A stretch of DNA of 64,000 bases, taken from contig CANLMI010000002.1 in the NCBI GenBank assembly GCA_947492375.1, positions 435,529 to 499,528 of the forward strand, in the 5' to 3' direction. The first letter of the stretch is position 1; the number at the start of each line of letters is the position of its first letter. The notes under the pieces were generated by a model. It made no database searches. It saw only the letters and a list, made by a program, of their open reading frames with translations, and had not been told where the DNA came from. Both the position numbers and the translations under genes were made by a program. The stretch is from an uncultured Kordiimonas sp. Its GTDB lineage: Bacteria > Pseudomonadota > Alphaproteobacteria > Sphingomonadales > Kordiimonadaceae. Positions 43,230 through 53,084 of this stretch are shown here, one piece after another.

Positions 43230-43901
43230 ATGCAAGAAACAGCACAAAGTAAACTCGTATCAGAATCAAATATTAACATCCATATCAAGCCTGAAGGCTT
43301 CACGGACCATATTGCGTATGGGTTTGTGAAACTACTCAGATTTATAGCGGACAGTTTCTTTGCAAAACGCTATGGCCACAGAGCCGTAGTGCTTGAAACA
43401 GTTGCCGCTGTACCAGGTATGGTCGCGGGCCTCCTACAGCATTTGAAATGTTTACGTCATATTCGTGATGATGAAGGGTGGATACGCGAGTTACTGGACG
43501 AAGCAGAAAATAAACGCATGCATTTAATGACATTTATCGAAGTTGCAAAACCAACCTGGTTTGAACGCATGATTATCATGACCACCCAGTTAATCTTCTA
43601 TAATGTATATTTCTTTCTTTATCTTTTTTCCTCAAAATTGGCGCACCGGATAGTAGGGTATTTTGAAGAAGAAGCCGTTATAAGCTATACACAATACCTC
43701 GCTGAAATCGACGAAGAACGACATCCTAATATTGCTGCACCCGCCATTGCTATTGAATATTGGAATCTGGAAAAAACAGCAACTTTACGAGATGTAATCA
43801 TTGCAGTTCGTGCTGACGAAGCCGGCCACCGCGACCGAAACCATTACTTTGCAGACACGCTTCGTGACGGCAAGAAACCTCTAGGTAAAATTGGCATCTA
43901 A
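43230..43901 (+). CDS. Alternative oxidase homologue with an altered iron ligand
   Basis: A 223-aa AOX-family protein. AOX is a membrane-bound di-iron ubiquinol oxidase that reduces oxygen without pumping protons. Recognised motifs are LETVAAVPGMVAG (Glu56), the helix-2 motif read here as ENKRMHLM (Lys95, His98), YFEEEAVISYT (Glu146-148) and RADEAGH (Glu197, His200). In known AOX the second motif is NERMH, where the Glu three residues before His binds iron; here that codon is AAA (Lys). All other ligands are in place. GGAGA precedes the ATG. The gene stands alone between a terminator and pmbA. Confidence 0.85.
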   Translation: MQETAQSKLVSESNINIHIKPEGFTDHIAYGFVKLLRFIADSFFAKRYGHRAVVLETVAAVPGMVAGLLQHLKCLRHIRDDEGWIRELLDEAENKRMHLMTFIEVAKPTWFERMIIMTTQLIFYNVYFFLYLFSSKLAHRIVGYFEEEAVISYTQYLAEIDEERHPNIAAPAIAIEYWNLEKTATLRDVIIAVRADEAGHRDRNHYFADTLRDGKKPLGKIGI

Positions 43902-44005
43902 GAACCAACAACTATAAACCTAAAAAATTATATAATCCTGGTTGAATGACACAGGATTATATGGCTTATTGAAGAGTATAAAAACTATATAAGCTTGGAC
44001 ATTCT

Positions 44006-45361
44006 ATGGCATCCGATGACATATCTATTAACTCTCTTGATATCCTTGAATACCTTATTGAAAATGCCATAAAAGCCGGGGCTGACGCTGCTGATGCTGT
44101 TGCAATTGACGCACATTCAAAAAGCATATCCTGGCGTAATGACCGGTTAGAAGATACAGACAGTTCAGAAATAGAAGACATCGGCTTAAGAGTATTTATT
44201 GGCCAGAAACAGGCAATAGTATCAACAAGCGACCGTTCAAACGACAATCTCAATCAACTAGTCGCACGAACCATTGAAATGGCCCGCGCAGTTCCAGAAG
44301 ATGAATATTGCGGCCTTGCCCCAGAAGAGGCCATCCATAGAAGCGACTTTGCTGAACTGGATTTATATGACGACACTCAAATTTCAGTAAGTCAACTTGC
44401 AGAGCTGTCAGCTCGTGCTGAAACATCAGCCAGATCAGTTGAAGGCGTTACAAACTCCGACGGTGCGGGAGCAAGCGCCAGCAGATACGGACTTACCTTA
44501 CTTACATCGCATGGCTTTGTCGGTTATTCCCGAGGTAGCAGCTTTTCTCTTTCCGTCTCAGCTATTGCTGGTGAAGGCACTGGCATGGAGCGTGATTATG
44601 ACTATACAAGCGCAAGGCATTTCGTTGATTTAAAAGCTCCTGAAACTGTAGGAAGTACAGCAGGCGGACGGGCAGCAGTCAGGCTAAATCCAATAAAAAT
44701 TGAAAGCGGTAGCAAACCTGTTGTCTTTGCGCCTCGTGTTTCGAACAGTTTATTGGGGCACTTTTCTGGAGCCATTAACGGTACAAGCATTGCCCGAGGC
44801 ACCAGTTTTCTCAAAGACATGATGGGCGAACAGGTTTTCAACAATAATGTAGCAATTATTGATGACCCCCTTATGCAGCGAGGATTAAAGTCCAGACTAT
44901 TCGACGGCGAAGGTGTGACCGTACAAAAATGTAATTTAATCGAAAATGGCACACTCCAAACTTGGATGCTTAATAGCGCAACAGCCAAACAACTTGGCCT
45001 GAATGTTACAGGCCATGCAAGTCGCTCAAGTTCGTCAACACCAGGTATCACAACAAGTAACCTCTATATGGCACCTGGCACACTTAGCCCGCAAGAACTG
45101 ATGGCCGATATCAAAGACGGTGTATATATCACTGAATTGATAGGCATGGGAGTTAACCCAGTAACTGGTGATTACAGTCGCGGCGCCGCCGGCTTCTTGA
45201 TAAAAGATGGCCAAATTGCAGAAAGCGTTAGTGAAATAACAATTGCCGGTAATCTTAAGGAAATGTTCAGGCATCTTGTGCCAGCATCAGATTTGAACTT
45301 TATATATGGCAGCAACGCACCAACAATTCGTATAGATGGAATGACCATTGCCGGTGCATAA
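44006..45361 (+). CDS. pmbA: TldE/PmbA, subunit of the TldD/E metalloprotease
   Basis: A 451-aa protein of the PmbA/TldE family, the non-catalytic partner of TldD in a cytoplasmic protease that trims peptides such as microcin and antitoxin precursors. Recognised parts are the VEGVTNSDGAGASAS stretch near 147-161, the conserved GFLIKDGQIAESVSEITIAG near 396-415, and the ending LNFIYGSNAPTIRIDGMTI. No HExxxH zinc motif is present, as expected for TldE. tldD is not in the window. The cysQ-like gene starts 32 bp after its stop in the same direction. Confidence 0.9.
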   Translation: MASDDISINSLDILEYLIENAIKAGADAADAVAIDAHSKSISWRNDRLEDTDSSEIEDIGLRVFIGQKQAIVSTSDRSNDNLNQLVARTIEMARAVPEDEYCGLAPEEAIHRSDFAELDLYDDTQISVSQLAELSARAETSARSVEGVTNSDGAGASASRYGLTLLTSHGFVGYSRGSSFSLSVSAIAGEGTGMERDYDYTSARHFVDLKAPETVGSTAGGRAAVRLNPIKIESGSKPVVFAPRVSNSLLGHFSGAINGTSIARGTSFLKDMMGEQVFNNNVAIIDDPLMQRGLKSRLFDGEGVTVQKCNLIENGTLQTWMLNSATAKQLGLNVTGHASRSSSSTPGITTSNLYMAPGTLSPQELMADIKDGVYITELIGMGVNPVTGDYSRGAAGFLIKDGQIAESVSEITIAGNLKEMFRHLVPASDLNFIYGSNAPTIRIDGMTIAGA

Positions 45362-45393
45362 ACGCCAAACTCAATACTAGCGGAAGTAAAACC

Positions 45394-46269
45394 GTGCTGA
45401 CACATGACCAAAATTCTATAAATAATCACTCACTAGAGGATGATTATTGCCCTTGGGATTTAGGCGAAGATGCAAAATTAGTCCGCAAAGTTACCAAAGA
45501 AGCTGGCCGAATTGCGCTTTCATACTTTGCACGCGATGTTCATACTTGGGAAAAGTCTCCTGATAATCCCGTTTCAGAAGCCGACCTCGCAGTTGATGAG
45601 TTTTTACGCACTACACTCATGCAAAATCGTCACGGGTACGGCTGGCTTTCAGAAGAAACAGAAGATCAACCTGAACGACTAAGGTGTGGTCGCATATGGA
45701 TTGTTGACCCTATTGATGGGACCAAAGCCTTTCTTAGGGGGGGAGATGATTGGGGAATTTCTGTTGCATTAGTTCAGGACACCAAACCCGTGATCGCCGC
45801 ATTTTACGCACCAGTCAAAAATGCATTCTACTTTGCTGAGCACGGAAGGGGGGTCACTAAAAACAATAAACCTATTTCCTCATCCAGCCAGCAAGACCTG
45901 TCTAATGCGCGAATGATGGGAGACCCTCCTGCATTTAAACTGCATGATTTCTGGCCATACCCCTGGCCACAAACAATGTATTGCGAACAAGCGAATTCTA
46001 TCGCGCTTAGAATTTGCCAAGTTGCAGACGGTCAATTTGATTGCTGCGTCACACTGCGGCCAAAGAATGACTGGGATGTCGCAGCAGCAGATTTAATATT
46101 AAGAGAAGCAGGTGGTTTACTGACAACAGGAGACGGTGATAAATTAATTTTTAACCGGACAACACCGCTTCATAAACATATCGTCGCCAGTAATCCAAAC
46201 CTGATGAACGCTATTATGGAACGCGTTTCGCCAGCATTAATCCAATGGCGACAACAAAATAATTCATAA
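45394..46269 (+). CDS. cysQ: 3'(2'),5'-bisphosphate nucleotidase / inositol monophosphatase family
   Basis: A 291-aa magnesium-dependent phosphatase of the inositol monophosphatase superfamily. The metal ligands lie in SEADLAVD (Asp64), WLSEET (Glu87/88) and IVDPIDGT (Asp105 and Asp108), with the last Asp in KNDWDVAAADLI. CysQ clears 3'-phosphoadenosine 5'-phosphate from sulfur assimilation; an inositol phosphatase cannot be excluded. Translation starts at GTG with GGAAG upstream. It follows pmbA closely, an order seen in other Alphaproteobacteria. Confidence 0.8.
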   Translation: MLTHDQNSINNHSLEDDYCPWDLGEDAKLVRKVTKEAGRIALSYFARDVHTWEKSPDNPVSEADLAVDEFLRTTLMQNRHGYGWLSEETEDQPERLRCGRIWIVDPIDGTKAFLRGGDDWGISVALVQDTKPVIAAFYAPVKNAFYFAEHGRGVTKNNKPISSSSQQDLSNARMMGDPPAFKLHDFWPYPWPQTMYCEQANSIALRICQVADGQFDCCVTLRPKNDWDVAAADLILREAGGLLTTGDGDKLIFNRTTPLHKHIVASNPNLMNAIMERVSPALIQWRQQNNS

Positions 46270-46386
46270 ATAAAATAGCCTGCAAAGAATTTAGAAACTT
46301 TTACCAACTATCTTTATCTTAAGAAAACTCAGCCAAAGCTTGCCTGCTGATATTGGCATTAATGAAAATAAGATAGTAGACTTGTA

Positions 46387-48510
46387 ATGCAGCGCTTATT
46401 TATTATTAGTACAATTATAGTAATCCACATTGTATTCGCTGCACAAATTTCAAAGCTAGCAGCAGTCAATGACGGAATTCTTATTACTGATTTACAAAAG
46501 GCAACAACCAAGGCAACTCTGAAACTCATGGAAAGCCATGATGACCAAGATTTAGCATATGCAAGAATTAAAATCGAAGCCTCACTTGTGGATAAAAATA
46601 ACACCGTGGATCATGGATGGCGATATTTTACCCTCCTCACCTTACTTCTCGACACACAAGAAAAAGAATACAAACTCGAACTGGCTGAAAAATTATATGC
46701 AATAGGAGAAAAATATAACCGTCCGGAGTTTATACTCTTGTCAAAGATGAGCCAAGCATATCAGCTCTCTCTGGAAGGCCAGGTCGAAGCATCGTATAAT
46801 GAAATTTCTCACTTAAAAAATACGACAGACCCAACCCTTACACCAATTGCCGATCATTTTGCCGATAATCTATTAGCTGTTCTGGCACCAGACCTTGGCC
46901 TGTTTACAGAAGGGTTGGCACGCATGACAGAACGCCTGACGATTGATGCTGAAACAGACATAGAGCATCTGATGGTCTTGAATAGTTATGCCAGCCTTTC
47001 GTATATTTATCAGGCAATCAACGATATTCAAAAGTCACTTGAGTATTACAATGATGGAGTACGTTATGCAGATCGGTTCAACGTTCCCTATGAACGGGAA
47101 ACCGCGCTTTATGGAATCGCTCTCTCCCTATTAACAGCAGACGAACACCGTCTATCCGAAGACGCTTTTCTCTTACTCCAAAAAATTAGCCTTCGTAACA
47201 ATAATCCCGATGGCCTCTATTTTGTCTATTATGGCCTTGCAAACAATGCGCTCTCGCAAAACCTCTATCATCAAGCTATTGAGTTAGCAGAAAAAGCCAC
47301 AGCACAGTTCCCAGACAATATATATTTTAACCTAAGGCTATATTTCATTTTAGCAGAAGCATATGCACAAATTGGCAGCCTAGAAAAAGCCAGAGAATTC
47401 CTAAAAAAAACAACTGCTAAAGAATATCAAACTTATGAATTTGACTTTGAAGGCTCTACCCAAAACAACCGCAATTACGTTCATGCTGTTATCCTATACA
47501 CAGAAGGCCAATACCAATCGGCATTTAACCTCTTAAATACAGTCAGAAAAACAGAAAAAAGATTTAGCTCCCAGAGCCTTCAAAATAGTATCCGAAACCT
47601 TAGCTCTAACATTGATACTATTCGTGCACGCCAGAACGCCGAAAAAGAGCTAAAAGCGTCAAAGGATGCGTATCTCCAACTAATTATTATAGGCGGCGTA
47701 ATTATTACCGGTATTGCAGTTTTTTCAATTCGAAATCAGCGACGTTATGCTAAATCACTGGAACTCAGTTCACGTGTCGCTGAGGACGCTAATCGAGCAA
47801 AATCTGAATTTCTCGCTAATATGAGCCATGAACTAAGAACGCCATTAAACGCAATAATGGGATTTTCCGATATGCTCAAGCAAGAGATTTTCGGACCTCT
47901 CGGGTCAATTAAATACACTGAATATTCCAGTCATATTTATGAAAGCGGAAGTCATTTGCTATCAATAATTAATGATATACTCGACCTTTCAAAAATTGAG
48001 GCCGGCAAGTTCAGTCTAGAAGAAAGTAATATTGACCTAACGCAAACGATTGAAGAAACAACTCACTTTATATCGACCAAGGCAAGCGAAAAATTGGTCA
48101 ACGTTTCTATCAATCAAGACGATAATATTCATCTTTTACGCGCTGATGCACGAGTTATAAAACAAATCTTGTTAAACATTCTATCAAATGCGGTTAAATT
48201 CACTCCGAAAGGCGGTTCAATTTCTGTTCACACCAAACTACATCATAAAGAAGAAATATGCATCACGGTTAAGGATACAGGTATCGGCATGTCGGAAGCC
48301 GATCTTGAAAAAGCTTTGGAGCCATTTGGTCAGGCAGGAAATACATTCACACGACAAAGTCAAGGTACTGGGCTGGGATTACCTCTCGTTAAGCAATTAA
48401 TGGAAAAACATGGCGGGCGCATAGAAATTAACTCCAAGATAGCAATAGGAACCGAAGTTATCCTCCACTTCCCCGCCGAGCGGACAATCCATCGTAACAA
48501 GCCCCAATAA
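46387..48510 (+). CDS. Sensor histidine kinase with TPR-like sensor region
   Basis: A 707-aa membrane-bound histidine kinase. A hydrophobic start (about 1-20) leads into a long helical region with TPR-like repeats (about 60-420; for example YNDGVRYADRF). A second membrane helix lies near 430-448. The HisKA domain has NMSHELRTPLNAI with phospho-accepting His481, and the ATP-binding domain shows NILSNAVKFTPKGG, DTGIGM and GTGLGLPLVK. No receiver domain is attached and no regulator gene is adjacent, so it is an orphan. Its HisKA region is strikingly like that of the other kinase at 53085-54647 and like PleC/DivJ-type kinases. The ribosome-binding site is weak. Confidence 0.9.
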   Translation: MQRLFIISTIIVIHIVFAAQISKLAAVNDGILITDLQKATTKATLKLMESHDDQDLAYARIKIEASLVDKNNTVDHGWRYFTLLTLLLDTQEKEYKLELAEKLYAIGEKYNRPEFILLSKMSQAYQLSLEGQVEASYNEISHLKNTTDPTLTPIADHFADNLLAVLAPDLGLFTEGLARMTERLTIDAETDIEHLMVLNSYASLSYIYQAINDIQKSLEYYNDGVRYADRFNVPYERETALYGIALSLLTADEHRLSEDAFLLLQKISLRNNNPDGLYFVYYGLANNALSQNLYHQAIELAEKATAQFPDNIYFNLRLYFILAEAYAQIGSLEKAREFLKKTTAKEYQTYEFDFEGSTQNNRNYVHAVILYTEGQYQSAFNLLNTVRKTEKRFSSQSLQNSIRNLSSNIDTIRARQNAEKELKASKDAYLQLIIIGGVIITGIAVFSIRNQRRYAKSLELSSRVAEDANRAKSEFLANMSHELRTPLNAIMGFSDMLKQEIFGPLGSIKYTEYSSHIYESGSHLLSIINDILDLSKIEAGKFSLEESNIDLTQTIEETTHFISTKASEKLVNVSINQDDNIHLLRADARVIKQILLNILSNAVKFTPKGGSISVHTKLHHKEEICITVKDTGIGMSEADLEKALEPFGQAGNTFTRQSQGTGLGLPLVKQLMEKHGGRIEINSKIAIGTEVILHFPAERTIHRNKPQ

Positions 48511-48522
48511 ACTAAAGCTTCA

Positions 48523-49209
48523 CTAGAAAAAGAAACGTGCCCCAAAAACGATCGCGTCATCTCCAATTTCTTGATCTAATGTGCTATCTTCATAAGCAAT
48601 TGATAACTCCAAATCGCCAACAAAGGCTGATAACCCAATTGACCAATCCCAAAGGTCGCTACGATTTTGACGAATATCATAACCAAGACGAGATATAACC
48701 GTTAAGGCAGGAAGAGTTGGCACTGGCACCTCAAGATTTGTTGACCAATACAAACTATCAACACCAGGGGTATTCCAACGCCCCTCTGGTGCATAAGCAA
48801 ATCCTGATTTAATATATGCCAGACCAAAATCTCGAGCAATAGAGGCCTTGAATTCCGGGAAATACTCATCACTTGCGCCGCCGAAAAAACTATCCAGTTC
48901 AGCAGATATATCATATTCAAATCCACTGGATTCAAAACGATAACCAGCATAAAATTCTAATTGTGCATCACGGCTAAACTGGTCATCAATTAAGGCCCCT
49001 TGCGTCCCAACATAAAATCCGCTTTTATGATTTACGGATAATGCGGCAACAACAGTCGGGTCTTGATCAGATAGTGACAGACCTCGGTCACGATAATCCG
49101 TTACACCGCCAACATAGCCTGTAATTTCAATTTCAGGAACATCATCCTGTGCGCTGACTGGCACTACTGCCCCCATCATCAGCCCAAAGGCTATTAGCTC
49201 TCTTTTCAT
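48523..49209 (-). CDS. TorF-family outer-membrane beta-barrel protein
   Basis: A 228-aa outer-membrane protein with a signal peptide (about 1-20, cleavage at VSA-QDD). The rest alternates hydrophobic and polar residues, ends in the outer-membrane Phe signature GARFFF, and contains VTDYRDRGLSLSD near 37-49, which is the mark of the TorF family of putative porins. The ATG at 49209 has GGGAA upstream and avoids overlap with the M23 gene, so it is preferred over 49251. The two genes lie 28 bp apart and may be co-transcribed. Confidence 0.85.
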   Translation of the reverse strand: MKRELIAFGLMMGAVVPVSAQDDVPEIEITGYVGGVTDYRDRGLSLSDQDPTVVAALSVNHKSGFYVGTQGALIDDQFSRDAQLEFYAGYRFESSGFEYDISAELDSFFGGASDEYFPEFKASIARDFGLAYIKSGFAYAPEGRWNTPGVDSLYWSTNLEVPVPTLPALTVISRLGYDIRQNRSDLWDWSIGLSAFVGDLELSIAYEDSTLDQEIGDDAIVFGARFFF

Positions 49210-49237
49210 ATAAATTCCCAATTCATAATAGAATGCT

Positions 49238-50062
49238 CTATTCAACCCCAATCAAAAGCCCAGGGTCCAGGCGTACAGACTTCCAATTTAAACGCCAATC
49301 TACGTGCGGACCACTTGCCCGCCCTTTATCACCAATTGTACCTATCAAGTCGCCCTTGACTAGCCGGGAACCTTCTTTAACGTCAACACTATTCATATGG
49401 AACAACGTTGAGGTTACACCAAAGCCATGATCGATGATTACAATCCCCCCTTCCAATAAGAAGTCGGATGCTGCCAAGCGCACTACCCCGCCCGCAGGTG
49501 CATAAATTGGCGTTCCTACTTTTGCTGCGATATCAAGGCCGTAATGCGGGCTTCGAGGTTCCCCGTTCAAAATCCTTTGGCTCCCATAAAAGCCCGAAAA
49601 CCTACCTTCAGCAGGCTTTGTAAACCCCCAAGCCCAATTCAGGTCATCCGTATTATGCGCACGCGCACTACGCACCCTTCCGGTTTCAATCTTTCGTCGA
49701 GCCGACCATTCAGGCGGCGGTGTAACTGTCTTCGGCGGCAGGCCATTCACACGCTCAATATTAAATTTCCGGGGTTGGATAGTTAATATTATTTCCTCTT
49801 CACGCCCATCTGGATACGTCACCAAAAGTTGGGATGTATTCTTTGCTTCGCGGGAAAATCCAAAAACAAAATGTCCTTCTGTACCAACCTTTACAGAAAC
49901 ACCATCCAGTTTCATTGCGCTTCCTGCTTCAACCTTGCCCCATATCAATCCCCCCTGAACAAATTTACCATTGAAATCAACAGCAAAAGCTGAGCAAAAA
50001 TTCAAGAAAACAACCAATAAACAGGCTGAAAAAACCTTCAGATTTAAATATAATCCCATCAT
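49238..50062 (-). CDS. Exported M23-family peptidase
   Basis: A 274-aa secreted peptidoglycan endopeptidase. After a signal peptide (about 1-27) comes a beta-rich domain, then the LytM/M23 domain with the zinc site His173 and Asp177 (HYGLD), His222 (FHMN) and His253 in GPHVDW. GGGIVIIDHGFG and the GDKGRASGPH segment complete the fold. All four key residues are present, so catalysis is likely, unlike divisome-activating EnvC-like proteins. It follows xseA on the same strand by 48 bp. Confidence 0.9.
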   Translation of the reverse strand: MMGLYLNLKVFSACLLVVFLNFCSAFAVDFNGKFVQGGLIWGKVEAGSAMKLDGVSVKVGTEGHFVFGFSREAKNTSQLLVTYPDGREEEIILTIQPRKFNIERVNGLPPKTVTPPPEWSARRKIETGRVRSARAHNTDDLNWAWGFTKPAEGRFSGFYGSQRILNGEPRSPHYGLDIAAKVGTPIYAPAGGVVRLAASDFLLEGGIVIIDHGFGVTSTLFHMNSVDVKEGSRLVKGDLIGTIGDKGRASGPHVDWRLNWKSVRLDPGLLIGVE

Positions 50063-50110
50063 AACTTTATTACTTCATCAATTAAAGAAGGCTTCAATAT
50101 GGCAACTCTA

Positions 50111-51598
50111 TTAAAATAATGAGCCCTGTGTATCAGTTTTTGTATCAGTTTTAGTATCGGGCGTTTTTTTCAACTGCGTGCGTTTATCATTACCTTTAGT
50201 CTTGGATTTTACGGTTTTAGTATCATCAGTTGCCAGCCTGTCATCTGTCACAACAAATTCTACATTTCCTGAAGAGAGAAGGATTTGCCCTTTTTTCCCT
50301 GCTTCCAATTCTTTGTGATCACGAACAATCCTACCGTTTGTATCTTTCACAACAGCATAACCACGATCCAGAACTCTATGGTATGATAAGTTGTCAAGCA
50401 TCCGCCCAGAAACAATCGTTCGTTCCCTCCGCTCATCCAGCATCCTTTTGAATACCGGATGTAACCTCTCTGAAGAGGATTTCAGTCTATCTTGATAAAA
50501 GATAACTGTTTGCTTCAGTTTACCAACACCTAACCCACCAACTAAACGATTAAGATAGATAGACTTCTGCCGCGTAGCGCTGAGCAAAGCTTTTGGCAAA
50601 CGTTCAGCTAAATCATCCAATTTCTGACTCTGTATGCCCAAAATATCCTTAGGGCTTGGTAATGCCCTTGCAAGAGCCTTAAGGTTTTGACGGCGATCTT
50701 CAAACATTTTAATTTTATAAATGGATAATCGCCGCGCCAAATCAGCAATAGAAAATTCCAGATCAGCCTTAACTGGCACAGCTTTCTCAGCCGCAGCCGT
50801 AGGGGTCGGTGCGCGTAAGTCTGCGGCATAATCAATCAATGTTGTATCAGTTTCGTGGCCAACTGCCGAAATAAGGGGTATGTGGCTCGCTGCAACAGCT
50901 CGAACTACCTTTTCTTCATTAAAAGCCCATAAGTCTTCCACTGACCCGCCGCCGCGCGCTACAATCAAAACATCAGGTTGTTCGCTATCTGCCATAGCAT
51001 TAAAGCCAGCAATAGCCTGCGCTACCTGTTCTGCAGCTCCCTCACCTTGTACTAATACAGGCCACACTATAACATTTGAAGGAAATCTATCCGATAATCG
51101 GTGTAAAATATCCCTAATAACAGCACCTGTTGGCGAAGTTACAACACCTATTTTTTGAGGTAGAAAAGGAATAGATATCTTTCTGGACCTATCAAACAAC
51201 CCCTCAGTAGCAAGCTTTTTTTTGCGCTCTTCAAGCAACGCCATCAATGCACCAGCACCGGCAGGCTCCATTGCATCAACAACCATTTGATACTTCGAAC
51301 GAGCGGCATAAGTGGTCAGCTTACCACTGCAAACAACCTCGAGACCATCTTCAGGAACAAACGAAAGACGCGATACGTTCCCGCGCCACATCACGCCGTC
51401 AAGAACCGCACTTTCATCTTTCAAAGCAAAATAACAATGACCCGACGATACACGCTTAACGCCAGAGAGTTCCGCTCGAATTCTCACATACCCAAATCGA
51501 TCCTCAACCGACCGCTTGAGAGCCCCTGATATTTCAGACACAGTATATTCAATCAAATTGCCTGCATTTTGACTTAGCATATTATTTTCTGTGACCAT
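50111..51598 (-). CDS. xseA: Exodeoxyribonuclease VII large subunit
   Basis: Catalytic subunit of the single-strand-specific ExoVII. The 495-aa product begins with the OB-fold domain (YTVSEISGALKRSVEDRFGY, then GHCYFALKDESAVLDGVMW) and contains the catalytic-region motifs KIGVVTSPTGAVIRDIL and LIVARGGGSVEDLWAFNEE, followed by HETDTTLIDYAADLRAPTP. The extreme C-terminus is Lys/Thr-rich with DTKTDTKTDT repeats. xseB is not in the window. It is divergent from purD. Confidence 0.97.
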   Translation of the reverse strand: MVTENNMLSQNAGNLIEYTVSEISGALKRSVEDRFGYVRIRAELSGVKRVSSGHCYFALKDESAVLDGVMWRGNVSRLSFVPEDGLEVVCSGKLTTYAARSKYQMVVDAMEPAGAGALMALLEERKKKLATEGLFDRSRKISIPFLPQKIGVVTSPTGAVIRDILHRLSDRFPSNVIVWPVLVQGEGAAEQVAQAIAGFNAMADSEQPDVLIVARGGGSVEDLWAFNEEKVVRAVAASHIPLISAVGHETDTTLIDYAADLRAPTPTAAAEKAVPVKADLEFSIADLARRLSIYKIKMFEDRRQNLKALARALPSPKDILGIQSQKLDDLAERLPKALLSATRQKSIYLNRLVGGLGVGKLKQTVIFYQDRLKSSSERLHPVFKRMLDERRERTIVSGRMLDNLSYHRVLDRGYAVVKDTNGRIVRDHKELEAGKKGQILLSSGNVEFVVTDDRLATDDTKTVKSKTKGNDKRTQLKKTPDTKTDTKTDTQGSLF

Positions 51599-51756
51599 AC
51601 AGACTCTTTTCTTGAGGCATCTATAAAATGTTAATGCCAGATATTATTTTCAGGCTTGAGCGCTCCTGAACCTATGATACAAGAGAGCCATCTTCAAGCA
51701 ATCTTCTGATATTCGATTGGTATCATAAGGGTTAATTCGTAACAAAGGACTTTGAG

Positions 51757-53022
51757 ATGAATATTCTAGTGATTGGCTCTGGTGGTCGCGAGCACGCACT
51801 GTGCTGGAAAATAAAACAAAGTCCCCTTGTTGAAACACTGTATTGTGCGCCCGGGAACGGTGGCATTGAAGAGGTTGCAATTTGTATTGACCTTGACAGC
51901 AACAATCATCAAGACGTTATTAAATTCTGCAAAGAAAAAGATATTGAGCTTGTTGTCGTTGGCCCAGAAGCACCCTTGGTTAATGGACTGGTAGACGATT
52001 TAACAGAAACTGGTATCGATACATTTGGCCCTAACAAAATTGCATCTCAGCTGGAAGGTTCCAAAGGGTTCACAAAAGATATTTGCGCCCAATATGGCAT
52101 ACCAACCGCAGCCTATAAAAAATTTAATATCACTAGTGAGGCAACCGCTTATATTCAAGAGCAAGGAGCGCCGATCGTTATTAAAGCTGACGGTCTTGCT
52201 GCCGGTAAAGGTGTTATTGTAGCAATGAATGAAGAGGAAGCTGTTAACGCTGTTAAGGACATGTTTTCTGGTTCATTTGGAAAGGCTGGAGCAGAAGTTG
52301 TAGTTGAAGCTTTCCTACAAGGCGAAGAAGCAAGCTTTTTTGCTCTGATAGACGGAGATAATATTGTTCCGCTCGCAACAGCCCAAGACCATAAGCGCGT
52401 AGGTGAAGGTGATACCGGCCCAAACACTGGTGGAATGGGCGCTTATTCGCCCGCGCCCGTTATGACACAAGAAATGTGTAAACGAACAATAGACGAAATC
52501 ATCAGACCTACAGTAAAAGCAATGAATGATCTCGCTGCCCCTTACAAAGGGGTACTATTTGCGGGATTAATGATCACAGACAAAGGCCCGGAACTTATCG
52601 AATATAACTGCCGTTTCGGCGATCCGGAATGTCAGGTTTTGATGAAACGTTTAAATAGCGATATCGTTCCTTTATTGATCGCAACAGCGCGTGGAATGCT
52701 CAACGATGTCAAGGTAGACTGGGATGCCCAAACAGCGCTTACTGTTGTAATGGCAGCAAATGGTTACCCTGAAAGCTATTCGAAAGGAACTGTAGTTTCC
52801 AATCTTGAGGTAGCAAACTCCTTACCTGACACCAATATTTTTCAGGCTGGCACAAAAAAAATTGACAATCAAACGATTGCCACAGGCGGTAGAGTACTTA
52901 ACATTACCTCGCTAGGCTCTTCAGTCAAAGAAGCAAAAGAAAAAGCTTATAAAGCTGTAGATACAATCGATTGGAAGGACGGTTTTTGTCGTCGTGACAT
53001 TGGTTGGCGAGCCGTAGAATAG
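51757..53022 (+). CDS. purD: Phosphoribosylamine-glycine ligase (GAR synthetase)
   Basis: Second step of purine synthesis: joins glycine to phosphoribosylamine with ATP. The 421-aa product has the N-terminal [19 protein letters not shown], the ATP-grasp lid with [16 protein letters not shown] near 148-163, [14 protein letters not shown] near 225-238 and the metal-binding [11 protein letters not shown] near 284-294. AGGA precedes the ATG. It is divergent from xseA, a pairing common in Alphaproteobacteria, and convergent with the PAS kinase gene. Confidence 0.98.
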   Translation: MNILVIGSGGREHALCWKIKQSPLVETLYCAPGNGGIEEVAICIDLDSNNHQDVIKFCKEKDIELVVVGPEAPLVNGLVDDLTETGIDTFGPNKIASQLEGSKGFTKDICAQYGIPTAAYKKFNITSEATAYIQEQGAPIVIKADGLAAGKGVIVAMNEEEAVNAVKDMFSGSFGKAGAEVVVEAFLQGEEASFFALIDGDNIVPLATAQDHKRVGEGDTGPNTGGMGAYSPAPVMTQEMCKRTIDEIIRPTVKAMNDLAAPYKGVLFAGLMITDKGPELIEYNCRFGDPECQVLMKRLNSDIVPLLIATARGMLNDVKVDWDAQTALTVVMAANGYPESYSKGTVVSNLEVANSLPDTNIFQAGTKKIDNQTIATGGRVLNITSLGSSVKEAKEKAYKAVDTIDWKDGFCRRDIGWRAVE

Positions 53023-53084
53023 TTTCTCAGCGGGCCGTTATACTATTCCAGCTTTAGAGATTAAGAGAGTTTGACGAAGAAAAC

